From assembly GCA_015490105.1 (NCBI GenBank), contig WFYK01000080.1:1-12249 (forward strand): a stretch of DNA of 12,249 nucleotides. The letters are read 5' to 3'. The notes below the pieces were generated by a model. It worked only from the letters and a program-made list of their open reading frames with translations. It did not search any database and was not told the origin of the DNA. Below are positions 5,792 to 12,249 of this stretch, in pieces. Numbering within the stretch: position 1 is the stretch's first letter; the number at the start of each line of letters is the position of its first letter. The position numbers and the translations under genes are program-made. The DNA comes from Aquificaceae bacterium. GTDB lineage: Bacteria > Aquificota > Aquificia > Aquificales > Aquificaceae.

Positions 5792-6515
5792 GGTTGTAGA
5801 TCTAAAGAAGAGCTTCGGAGGAAACCAAGCCCTGAAAGGAGTGAGCTTTTCCTTAGGAGAGGGGGAGATTCTCGGTGTGGTGGGCCCGAACGGATCTGGC
5901 AAAACTACACTCATAAACCTGATCTCCGGGGTTTTGAAACCCTCCTCAGGGAACATAATCTTCCGGGGTAAAGACATAACGAATCTCAGTCCTAATAAGA
6001 GGGCAAAGTTAGGAATAGGGAGAACCTTTCAGATAACGCGTCTTTTTGGAAACCTAACCGTTTTGGAGAATGTCCTGATCCCGCTCCACTATGGTGTCAA
6101 GGAGAAAAAGCCTGACGAGAAAGCTTTAGATCTTATCGAGATGGTTGGCCTGAAAGAGCTAAAAGATAAGAAGGCAAGCAACCTATCCTTGGCCCAAAGG
6201 AAAAGGTTGGAACTCGCAAGATCTTTGGCCCTAAAGCCCAAACTCCTTTTGCTCGATGAAGTATTTGCGGGGTTGAATCCCTCCGCGGTGGCGGAGGTTT
6301 CCGATCTCTTAAAAAAACTTCACAAGGAGTTCGGTTTTGCCATGATCCTCGTAGAACACGTGCTCAAAGCTCTGTTTAGGCTCACGGAGAAAGTTATCGT
6401 TCTCGCAAGCGGAGAGGTGATATTTGAAGGCCATCCGAAAGACATGGCTAAAGATGAGAAGGTTATAAAAGCATATCTGGGAGAGCGGTTCGCCCATGGC
6501 TTTGTTAGAGGTTAA
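5781..6515 (+). CDS. livG: Branched-chain amino acid-type ABC transporter ATPase, LivG family
   Basis: A 244-aa ATPase of the hydrophobic amino acid uptake type. Motifs: Walker A GPNGSGKT (35-42), Q-loop Gln84 in RTFQITRLF, signature LSLAQ (135-139), Walker B LLLLDE (155-160) continuing VFAGLNP, and H-loop His193. GRTFQ and AGLNP are LivG-type. The signature is not LSGGQ or the LivG-usual LSYGQ, and DEV replaces DEP; a LivG subfamily with LxLAxRKRLE and DEVxAGLNP exists, so this is probably inherited variation rather than decay. The start overlaps truA by 11 bp and the end overlaps the next ATPase by 20 bp. No LivH, LivM or binding protein is in the window, so the substrate (amino acid, urea or short amide) is open. 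Confidence 0.85.
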   Translation: MILEVVDLKKSFGGNQALKGVSFSLGEGEILGVVGPNGSGKTTLINLISGVLKPSSGNIIFRGKDITNLSPNKRAKLGIGRTFQITRLFGNLTVLENVLIPLHYGVKEKKPDEKALDLIEMVGLKELKDKKASNLSLAQRKRLELARSLALKPKLLLLDEVFAGLNPSAVAEVSDLLKKLHKEFGFAMILVEHVLKALFRLTEKVIVLASGEVIFEGHPKDMAKDEKVIKAYLGERFAHGFVRG

Positions 6516-7203
6516 TAAGCTTTCTACAGGTTACGGGGAGATTCAGGTTCTTTATTCGGTGAATGTTAGTGTGCGGGAGAAGGAGATCGTCGCTATCTTC
6601 GGATCCAACGGATCGGGGAAAAGCACACTCTTGAAAACTATCGCGGGTATCCTACCCCTTTGGGAAGGTTATATCAAATTTGAGGGAGAAAGTATAGATA
6701 ATTTACCCCCGCAAGAGAGGGTCAAAAAGGGTATAGCCCTCGCTATGGAAGGCAGACGCTTGTTCTTGGGTATGACCGTGGAGGAAAACCTCCTTATGGG
6801 GGCTTGGGTTTCAAAAGATCTTGCTCGGGAGAGGATCGAGAAAGTTTACTCTTACTTTCCCGCACTCAAAGAAAAGAGAAAAAGCCTTGCGGGGGATCTT
6901 TCTGGTGGCCAACAGCAGATGCTCTCCATTGGTAGGGCTTTAATGAGCAATCCCAAACTCCTTATGGTGGACGAACTTTCCTTGGGACTTGCCCCTGCGG
7001 TGGTAGAAACTTTAGCGGAGGTTCTTGAAGAGTTGAGGAGCAAAGAAGGTATCTCTATACTCCTCGTAGAACAGGAGGTTCGCCTTGCCTTAGAGGTGGC
7101 GGATAGGGCTTACGTCTTTGACTTGGGGAGGGTTGTAGACGAAGGTCCCTCCGAAGAACTTCTCAAAAGGGATTCAATTAGAAAAGCTTATTTGAGTATT
7201 TAG
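6496..7203 (+). CDS. livF: Branched-chain amino acid-type ABC transporter ATPase, LivF family
   Basis: A 235-aa ATPase partnering the LivG-type protein just upstream. Walker A is GSNGSGKS (36-43), signature LSGGQQQM (135-142), Walker B LLMVDE (155-160) followed by LSLGLAP, and VEQ (191-193) where most ABC ATPases have the switch His; Gln there is usual for LivF. EGRRLF (85-90) is a further LivF hallmark. With LivG it would form the heterodimeric motor of a permease in the inner membrane. The start ATG 6496 lies 20 bp inside livG and lacks a clear ribosome-binding site, so translation is probably coupled. The stop TAG is 7 bp before the K+ channel start. UrtE-type urea transport is an alternative that sequence reading alone cannot exclude. 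Confidence 0.87.
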   Translation: MALLEVNKLSTGYGEIQVLYSVNVSVREKEIVAIFGSNGSGKSTLLKTIAGILPLWEGYIKFEGESIDNLPPQERVKKGIALAMEGRRLFLGMTVEENLLMGAWVSKDLARERIEKVYSYFPALKEKRKSLAGDLSGGQQQMLSIGRALMSNPKLLMVDELSLGLAPAVVETLAEVLEELRSKEGISILLVEQEVRLALEVADRAYVFDLGRVVDEGPSEELLKRDSIRKAYLSI

Positions 7204-7210
7204 GTGAGCT

Positions 7211-8584
7211 GTGAGGGTAGAAGAGGTTATTAGGAAGGTTTTGAGCAACCTTCTTGAAAACGACAGATCTAAGGCCTTTATCTTCTACCAAAGTTTTTCC
7301 TTCAGTCTGCTTATGCTCTCGGTAATATTCGGTATATACGACGAGCTGAAAGGTTTTCACTGGGAGCTTCACCCCTACATAAGTGCCCTCGAGTTTATAG
7401 TCAGCTTAATAATAGCCTTTGAATACTTGGGCAGGCTCTACCTTGCGGAAAACAAAGGAGAGTATTTGGTAAATCCCCTATCAATAATAGACCTAATTGC
7501 TCTGGTTCCCTATCTCCAACCCTTCAGACTCCTCAGGTTTATCGTCATAGGTGCCCGTTTTATGCGCGTAGCTTACCGATACAGATACTTTGTAAAAGGA
7601 ATAACATACGTTTTCAGGCAAATTACCTTCGAATTTTACTTTCTTTTGAGCTTCTTTATCCTCTTCTTTACCACTTCCGTAGTTATCATGTATTCCCTTG
7701 AAAAAGGTGCAGGAAACCCGAACGTAAAGAGCCTTTCTGACGCGATCTACTTGGTTGTGATCACCATGACAACGGTAGGCTACGGAGACATAACCCCTGT
7801 TACTAAGGAAGGCAGGGTCCTTTCTATGATACTCGGAGCGGGAGGACTTTTTATATTTTCTACATCCATAGCTACCATCAGTGCAGGGTTTTTTAACTAT
7901 GTTCAGATGCTTAAAATGGGTATGATAAGCTTCAAAGATATGAAAGATCACATAGTTTTGTGCGGGTGGAACGAAACCGCACAGGTAATTTTAGAGAACC
8001 TCAAAGGCATAGGGAGGGATGTGGTAGTTATAACCGAACAGGAAATTCAGCTTCCAGAATGGGTCAGATACAAGAAGGGAGATTTTGGCAGGGAAGATAT
8101 ATTGTTGGATGCTGGTGTAGAAAAAGCTCACATGGTTATAGTTCTTGCGGAGAAAAACCCCGGATTTTCCGAAGACTCTATAGACGCAAAAACTATCCTG
8201 ACAGGTATGCAGGTAAGAGACCTGAACAAGGATGCGGTTTTGATCCTTGAGATACTTTTGAGAGAGAACGCAAAGCTTATAAAGAGACGCAGGATCGCCA
8301 ACTACCTTATAATAGGCGGGGAGCTTCTGGGTTTCGTCATAACCAAGTTCATTGAAGAAAAATCCTACGGGGATTTCTTCAACCATATTATAGAGAAGGT
8401 TAGCTTCGGAACCCTCAGGTGGAATAAAGAGAGCACTGTCTTGGAAGCGGAGAAAGAGCTCGAAAGTGAAGGTCTTAGGATCGTAGGTGTTGTAAGGGAT
8501 CACAGAACAACCTTTTTTCCTAAAACATCCCATTTACTTAAGCCCGGTGACAAGTTGATAGTTGTAAAAGAAAGAAGACAGTAA
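7211..8584 (+). CDS. Six-TM voltage-gated-like K+ channel with RCK/TrkA domain
   Basis: A 457-aa inner-membrane channel. S1-S4 occupy about 22-125; S4 (106-125) carries Arg 106, 109, 116, 119, 123 and 125, a voltage-sensor-like pattern. S5 is about 140-162 and the selectivity filter TVGYGD is at 188-193, diagnostic for K+. S6 is about 202-228. The cytoplasmic RCK domain begins at about 246 with DHIVLCGWNETAQVI, close to MthK (ICGWSES) rather than the dinucleotide GxGxxG form, and a TrkA-C-like lobe ends at about 454. By eye the MthK Ca2+ ligand Asp184 corresponds to Ala here, so Ca2+ gating may not apply. The start is GTG 7211 with AGGTGA 3 nt upstream. It is the last gene of the tat-to-channel run; no clear terminator follows. 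Confidence 0.93.
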   Translation: MRVEEVIRKVLSNLLENDRSKAFIFYQSFSFSLLMLSVIFGIYDELKGFHWELHPYISALEFIVSLIIAFEYLGRLYLAENKGEYLVNPLSIIDLIALVPYLQPFRLLRFIVIGARFMRVAYRYRYFVKGITYVFRQITFEFYFLLSFFILFFTTSVVIMYSLEKGAGNPNVKSLSDAIYLVVITMTTVGYGDITPVTKEGRVLSMILGAGGLFIFSTSIATISAGFFNYVQMLKMGMISFKDMKDHIVLCGWNETAQVILENLKGIGRDVVVITEQEIQLPEWVRYKKGDFGREDILLDAGVEKAHMVIVLAEKNPGFSEDSIDAKTILTGMQVRDLNKDAVLILEILLRENAKLIKRRRIANYLIIGGELLGFVITKFIEEKSYGDFFNHIIEKVSFGTLRWNKESTVLEAEKELESEGLRIVGVVRDHRTTFFPKTSHLLKPGDKLIVVKERRQ

Positions 8585-8710
8585 AATTTTAGTTTTTAGA
8601 CACACATACGAAGATTTAGGTTAGAATAAACTAACTAACTATGGTTTCGGATACTACGGAAAGGCTACAAGGAAAAAATGAGTTGTTAATCATAAAAATT
8701 TCATCTCAGC

Positions 8711-8739
8711 TTGCATTAAGCATCGGAAGGTTATATGAT
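8711..8739 (+). promoter_or_regulatory. Candidate promoter of the cytochrome oxidase operon
   Basis: TTGCAT (8711-8716, three of six consensus matches) and TATGAT (8734-8739, five of six) are separated by 17 bp. Transcription would begin near 8746, giving a leader of about 55 nt to the subunit III start. No recognisable operator is seen. Confidence 0.4.
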
Positions 8740-8787
8740 ATTCCTCAGCTGATAGAAGTCATGTATGTGAATTTGTGTTTACTTCTT

Positions 8788-8794
8788 AAGGAGG
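8788..8794 (+). promoter_or_regulatory. Ribosome-binding site of cytochrome oxidase subunit III
   Basis: AAGGAGG lies 7 nt before ATG 8802. This favours that ATG over the in-frame TTG at 8796, which would be only 1 nt behind the motif. Confidence 0.75.
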
Positions 8795-8801
8795 GTTGGA
8801 G

Positions 8802-9581
8802 ATGGCACAAGGAGCTACTTATCACCCTCACCACGAGGTAAGTATTTGGCCTATGCCGATAGGCATAGGTGCTTTGCTGATCCCCATAGGTTTTACCATG
8901 TATTTCCACTACGGATGGCAGATGCCCGGCCTGATAGTGGGAGCTGTAGGACTCATACTCATACTTGTAGGAGCTGCGGGATGGGCTAACGAGCACTTTG
9001 CTACGGAAAAGGATGAAGGTTTCGGTTGGCTCGGAATACTCAGTTTTATTCTTTCCGAGATCGTTATATTCGGAACCCTTTTTGCCGCTTTCTGGACCGC
9101 AAGGGTAACTCACGCTGATGAGTGGACCAGCTGGGTCCCCGAAGGGATCAGCCTTCAAATGGCCGGGATCTTAACCCTAATCCTTTGGGCATCGAGTTTC
9201 ACCATCTTTAAAGCGGAGCTTGCCCTCGAAGAGGAAGGAGATACGGGAAAGGCTCTCACGTGGACGATCTTGACGTTCATACTGGGTTCTCTCTTCGTAG
9301 TTCTTCACGTCCGGGAGTGGATGCACCTTTGGGAAGAAGGGTTTACCCTAAGCGCGAATATGTATGGAACGGGCTTTTACGCCCTTACGGGTCTGCATAC
9401 CTCTCACGTTCTGGTCGGTCTCGTGATGCAACTCTACGTTATGTGGCTCCTCATATCGGGTAAGATGAATAAGGACAAGCCTACATTAATGAAGGCTACT
9501 TCCGCTTACTGGCACTTCGTGGACGTGATGTGGATGCTGGTAGCGGGAACCGCCTATCTTGTGGGAACCGCCGCTATGTGA
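8802..9581 (+). CDS. coxC: Cytochrome c oxidase subunit III
   Basis: A 259-aa inner-membrane protein with about seven membrane segments (near 20-38, 42-62, 75-100, 116-136, 151-171, 188-215, 235-256). Conserved subunit III elements are the helix SFILSEIVIFGTLF with membrane Glu86, GLHTSHVLVGL with His199 and His202, and YWHFVDVMW (236-244). Subunit III carries no redox metal and stabilises the proton-pumping subunit I. Placing subunit III first in the operon is less common than II-I-III. The gene is preceded by a candidate promoter and followed 9 bp later by the SCO chaperone gene, whose ribosome-binding site fills the gap. Confidence 0.95.
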   Translation: MAQGATYHPHHEVSIWPMPIGIGALLIPIGFTMYFHYGWQMPGLIVGAVGLILILVGAAGWANEHFATEKDEGFGWLGILSFILSEIVIFGTLFAAFWTARVTHADEWTSWVPEGISLQMAGILTLILWASSFTIFKAELALEEEGDTGKALTWTILTFILGSLFVVLHVREWMHLWEEGFTLSANMYGTGFYALTGLHTSHVLVGLVMQLYVMWLLISGKMNKDKPTLMKATSAYWHFVDVMWMLVAGTAYLVGTAAM

Positions 9582-9590
9582 GGAGGTGCT

Positions 9591-10388
9591 ATGAGAAAGC
9601 TGAGCTTGGCCTTGCTCCTTAGTGTTGCGATAGCGCTTGCTAACGTGGTTGGAGGAACAAGCGCGCTCAAGAAAGACTTCTTTGATCCTTCGGTTTTGAA
9701 AATCGATGAGACTAAGTATCTGGGAACCTTTGTCTACAACGCGACCGTGATCTTAGAGGACGGGAGCAAGGTCAAGCTATACGACCTCTTTCGAGATAAG
9801 CCCACCCTTCTTCTTCTTTCCTACTACACCTGTGAAGGATCGTGCCCGCTGAGGATAGATAACCTCAACAGGCTCATGAAAAAGTCCGACACTTTAAAGA
9901 ACAGGGACTTTAACGTTCTCGTTCTTTCCTTCGATGAGAAGGATTCCCTTGAAACACTTAAGAAGTTCAAAGAACTGCACGGTCCCTTCGGGGCCCAGTG
10001 GATCTTCGGCCTGATCGCTAAGGAAGACATTGAGACTTTGACCTCCAGCGTGGGCTTTAGGTTCTTCTACTCGGAGAGAGACAAAACCTTCGTCCATCCC
10101 AACGTTTACATCTTTGTAGCTCCAGACGGAAGGATTGCCCGCTACCTTTTCGGTGTAAACCCAAAAGAGCGTGACGTGCGCATAGCCCTTGCGGAAGCTG
10201 AAGGCGGTAAGATAACCCCCAACTCCTTCGTGGATCTCGCTCTTCTGGTTTGCTACACCTACGATCCTTCAAGAAGCACGTTCGTGGTCAATCCTACGAT
10301 CCTCTTTGGGGGAATAGGTTTCGCTGCTTTGGGCGGGGTTCTAATCCTCGCCCTTGTTTCGAGCAAGCTCCTTAAAAGGGAGGTGTAA
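9591..10388 (+). CDS. SCO1/SenC-family copper chaperone with C-terminal membrane anchor
   Basis: A 265-aa protein required for CuA assembly in oxidase subunit II. An N-terminal signal (about 1-17, ending ALA) leads to a thioredoxin-like domain outside the membrane. The copper site is complete: CEGSC (81-85, CxxxC) and distal His169 in FVHPNVYIF. A segment near 236-258 is strongly hydrophobic and ends KLLKREV, giving a C-terminal anchor, in contrast to the N-terminal anchor of mitochondrial Sco1. CYTYDPSRS (221-229) matches a Cys-Tyr-x-Tyr-Asp-Pro element seen in other C-anchored bacterial SCO proteins. The start ATG 9591 has AGGAGGTG upstream. The stop TAA shares a base with the subunit II ATG. 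Its place between subunits III and II fits dedicated copper delivery to CuA. Confidence 0.92.
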   Translation: MRKLSLALLLSVAIALANVVGGTSALKKDFFDPSVLKIDETKYLGTFVYNATVILEDGSKVKLYDLFRDKPTLLLLSYYTCEGSCPLRIDNLNRLMKKSDTLKNRDFNVLVLSFDEKDSLETLKKFKELHGPFGAQWIFGLIAKEDIETLTSSVGFRFFYSERDKTFVHPNVYIFVAPDGRIARYLFGVNPKERDVRIALAEAEGGKITPNSFVDLALLVCYTYDPSRSTFVVNPTILFGGIGFAALGGVLILALVSSKLLKREV

Positions 10389-11101
10389 TGATGGAGGAGG
10401 TCTTTGCTTATCCGGCCAAATGGTGGAGTGAGGCGGTCACCGTTTGGCTCGTGGTTGCGGTGGTTATCTACTTGGTGGTAGCGGTTCCGGGCATCTATTT
10501 CATCCTCAAGTATAGGTTCAAGCCCGGAGAAAGAGAGGTAGGAGATCACGAAAAGCACGGCCACTGGGGTCTGGAAGCCCTCTGGACTATCATCCCAACT
10601 ATCATAGTTCTCGTCTTAGCTACCTACTCCTTCGCCATATTCAAAAAGCAAAGGACAGCTCCCGAAGACGCTATGGTCATCAAAGTCACCGGTTTTATGT
10701 GGGGCTGGCAAACTGAGTATCTGGACGAGAAAGGAAACGTGATCAAAACGGTAGTCACCTCCTTCAACCCAAACAGCTATGAAGTTCCTGAAGATCAGAA
10801 AATTGTCGTTCCCGCGGGAAAGCCCGTAAAAGCTCTTCTTACCTCCCTTGATGTTATCCACTCTTTCTACGTTATGCCTGCCCGTATAACCGAGGATATG
10901 GTTCCCGGAAGGATCACGCACCTTTGGTTCCAGATCAACGAGCCAGGTGAATACTGGATCTTCTGCAGAGAGTTCTGCGGAACGGGACACTCGCACATGT
11001 TTACCAAACTCAAGGTGGTTCCTCCGGAGCAGTTTACCGCTTGGCTAAAAGGTGAGACCTCTGTTGCTTCTAAAAAAGTAGAAGGAGGTGAAGAGCTATG
11101 A
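10388..11101 (+). CDS. coxB: Cytochrome c oxidase subunit II (CuA)
   Basis: A 237-aa subunit with two membrane helices (about 16-41 and 64-86) and an outside cupredoxin domain. All CuA ligands are present: His158 (VIHSFYV), then C193-x-E195-x-C197-x3-H201-x2-M204 (CREFCGTGHSHM). The aromatic electron-entry patch is FMWGWQTEY (103-111). It accepts electrons from cytochrome c and passes them to subunit I. There is no fused cytochrome c domain after about residue 215, unlike caa3 oxidases. Two successive ATG codons occur; 10388 overlaps the SCO stop by one base, while 10391 has better spacing (7 nt) from GGAGG. It overlaps subunit I by 4 bp (ATGA). Confidence 0.97.
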   Translation: MMEEVFAYPAKWWSEAVTVWLVVAVVIYLVVAVPGIYFILKYRFKPGEREVGDHEKHGHWGLEALWTIIPTIIVLVLATYSFAIFKKQRTAPEDAMVIKVTGFMWGWQTEYLDEKGNVIKTVVTSFNPNSYEVPEDQKIVVPAGKPVKALLTSLDVIHSFYVMPARITEDMVPGRITHLWFQINEPGEYWIFCREFCGTGHSHMFTKLKVVPPEQFTAWLKGETSVASKKVEGGEEL

Positions 11102-12249
11102 GAGAAGCTATCTCGGTTCCCTATTTCGGTGCAAGCCTCAAGGAGTGGATATTTACAACTGACCACAAAAAGATAGGTATCCTCTATTTGACCACCTCCT
11201 ACATTTTCTTCCTCGTTGCTGGGCTGTTCGGTCTGATCATAAGGTTTGAGCAAACCTCCCCCGGTTTTCAGTTCGTTGAACCTGACTTTTACAACTACCT
11301 GCTTACTGGCCACGGTGCGGTTCTGCTTCTGTGGTGGGCTATAGCTTCTCACATAGGTGGATTCGGAAACTTCCTGCTCCCGCTTATGATCGGTGCTAAA
11401 GATGTGGCTTTCCCAAGACTTAACGCTTTGAGCTGGTGGGCTTTCTTCGGTGCAAGCGTTTTGGTTCTCCTTACCTTAATTCCCGGCAACCACATAAAGA
11501 TGATGTGGACGGGATACCCTCCCTATTCCGCTACGGGTGACGCCGGTGTTACCGCACTTTATGTTTTCATCATTCACCTTGTGGGAGTGTCCTCCATAGC
11601 AACCGCGGTGAACTTCATCACCACCTACATAAAGATGAGGGCTCCCGGTATAACCTTCTGGAACACTAACATGTTCGTTCACTGCCTTATCGCTGCGAAC
11701 GTTATTCAGCTCGTAGGTGTTCCTTCCCTTGCAGGTGCGGTTACTATGCTCCTGCTGGATAAATACTTGGGCACCAACTTCTATAACCCTGCCAAGGGCG
11801 GAGACCCTCTAATTTATCAGAACGTCTTCTGGTTCTACTCTCATCCGGTTGTTTACGTTCAGATACTCCCTATATTCGGTATCTTCTCCGAGATAGTCTC
11901 TACCTTTGCGAGAAGGCCTCTCTTCGGATACAAGTCCATGATCTTTGCGGTTTGGGGCATAACCCTGCTTAGCTTTGAAGTCTGGATTCACCACATGTTC
12001 GTTTCCGGAGTTCCCGACTGGGCAAGGGTTCTAATGTCTTACACGACTATCCTTATAGCGGTTCCCACCGGAATAAAGATCTTCAACTGGATAGCTACCC
12101 TTCACGGAGGAGCCATCATCCTCAGATCTCCTATGCTTTACGCTCTCGGTGGAATCTTTATGTTCCTCATAGGAGGACTTACCGGAATTCCCAACGCTAT
12201 GGTAGCTATAGATCTTGGAATATCCGACTCCCTGTTCATAGTGGGTCAC
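11098..12249 (+). CDS. coxA: Cytochrome c oxidase subunit I, A2 type (partial, C-terminus outside window)
   Basis: The first 384 residues of the catalytic subunit; complete proteins are about 530-590 aa. Visible ligands and channel residues: His72 (low-spin heme), H249 with Y253 (CuB His and its cross-linked Tyr), His298-His299 (CuB), Lys327 (K-channel), Asn91, Asp102 and Asn109 (D-channel entrance, matching Asn113, Asp124 and Asn131 of Paracoccus), and terminal His384 of VGH(FHY), a heme ligand at the window edge. Glu278 of A1 oxidases is absent; FYSHPVV (246-252) gives the Tyr-Ser motif that defines A2. Ser376-Asp377 stands where most have His-Asp for the Mg site. The start overlaps subunit II by 4 bp. 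Confidence 0.97.
   Translation, partial: MREAISVPYFGASLKEWIFTTDHKKIGILYLTTSYIFFLVAGLFGLIIRFEQTSPGFQFVEPDFYNYLLTGHGAVLLLWWAIASHIGGFGNFLLPLMIGAKDVAFPRLNALSWWAFFGASVLVLLTLIPGNHIKMMWTGYPPYSATGDAGVTALYVFIIHLVGVSSIATAVNFITTYIKMRAPGITFWNTNMFVHCLIAANVIQLVGVPSLAGAVTMLLLDKYLGTNFYNPAKGGDPLIYQNVFWFYSHPVVYVQILPIFGIFSEIVSTFARRPLFGYKSMIFAVWGITLLSFEVWIHHMFVSGVPDWARVLMSYTTILIAVPTGIKIFNWIATLHGGAIILRSPMLYALGGIFMFLIGGLTGIPNAMVAIDLGISDSLFIVGH

Larger units (their letters stand above)
8585..8801. other. Intergenic region upstream of the cox operon
   Basis: The region holds 217 bp without a supportable gene. It contains a candidate promoter at 8711-8739 and the subunit III ribosome-binding site. An open frame from ATG 8641 to 8841 lacks a ribosome-binding site and runs into the subunit III gene in another frame, so it is not called. 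TAAAATTTTA (8582-8591) followed by T5 is an A/T palindrome without a GC stem, insufficient for a terminator. A tandem CTAA-type stretch (about 8630-8640) is too short to name. Confidence 0.7.

Noticed and set aside
7991..8533. A 180-codon minus-strand frame opposite the RCK domain of the K+ channel
   Set aside because: The plus strand encodes a clear RCK domain; the reverse product shows no recognisable motif.
8582..8597. Possible terminator after the K+ channel gene (TAAAATTTTA then T5)
   Set aside because: The palindrome is pure A/T with no loop or GC stem, so it would not form a stable terminator hairpin.
8641..8841. A 66-codon plus-strand frame before cytochrome oxidase subunit III
   Set aside because: It has no ribosome-binding site, overlaps the true subunit III start in another frame and covers the candidate promoter.

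Overview
The window looks like chromosomal DNA from a thermophilic bacterium of the Aquificales, probably Aquificaceae close to Aquifex or Hydrogenobacter. The grounds are the Lys/Glu/Ile-rich proteins, very tight gene packing with starts overlapping stops, and specific resemblance, from memory, to Aquifex aeolicus TatC (MPLTEHLREL start) and TrmD (a Cys near the N-terminus and a W-I/L-G-Y-P-V-Y-T-R-P stretch). Genus and species cannot be fixed without a search. I see no rRNA, tRNA, CRISPR array, insertion sequence or phage gene.

Layout. (1) Positions 1-1175, minus strand: a glyoxalase-II-type metallo-beta-lactamase hydrolase followed by the overlapping start of an MlaF/Ttg2A-type ABC ATPase, cut by the window edge. 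(2) 1186-1947, plus strand: trmD, whose start lies 10 bp from the hydrolase start. (3) 1919-3480, minus strand: dnaJ-hspR, a chaperone gene with its presumed MerR-type repressor. A good sigma-70-like promoter and a 13-bp palindrome at the predicted transcription start lie upstream. (4) 3597-8584, plus strand: seven genes joined by overlaps or gaps of at most 26 bp: tatA/B-like, tatC, a small CopD-like membrane protein, truA, livG- and livF-type ABC ATPases, and a six-TM K+ channel with an RCK domain. (5) 8585-8801: non-coding, with a candidate promoter. (6) 8802 to the end, plus strand: an aa3-type cytochrome oxidase operon in the order subunit III, SCO copper chaperone, subunit II, subunit I (cut by the window edge).

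How the genes work together. The cox operon supplies a terminal oxidase and its CuA assembly factor. CuA ligands are intact in subunit II. Subunit I carries the YSHP motif in place of the usual Glu-containing GHPE motif, which places it in the A2 type of heme-copper oxidases. The Tat genes export folded proteins. DnaJ/HspR form a self-regulating heat-shock unit. TrmD and TruA modify the tRNA anticodon region (m1G37 and pseudouridines 38-40). The Liv-type ATPases have no permease or binding protein here and must work with partners encoded elsewhere.

I did not find a convincing unknown system. The points most worth checking are loss of two normally important residues (the catalytic Asp of TrmD, the Mg-site His of CoxA), a mixed TatA/TatB signature, the CopD-like protein with HemJ-like spacing, the repressor gene whose ribosome-binding site is made from the last two codons of dnaJ, and several unusual gene overlaps.
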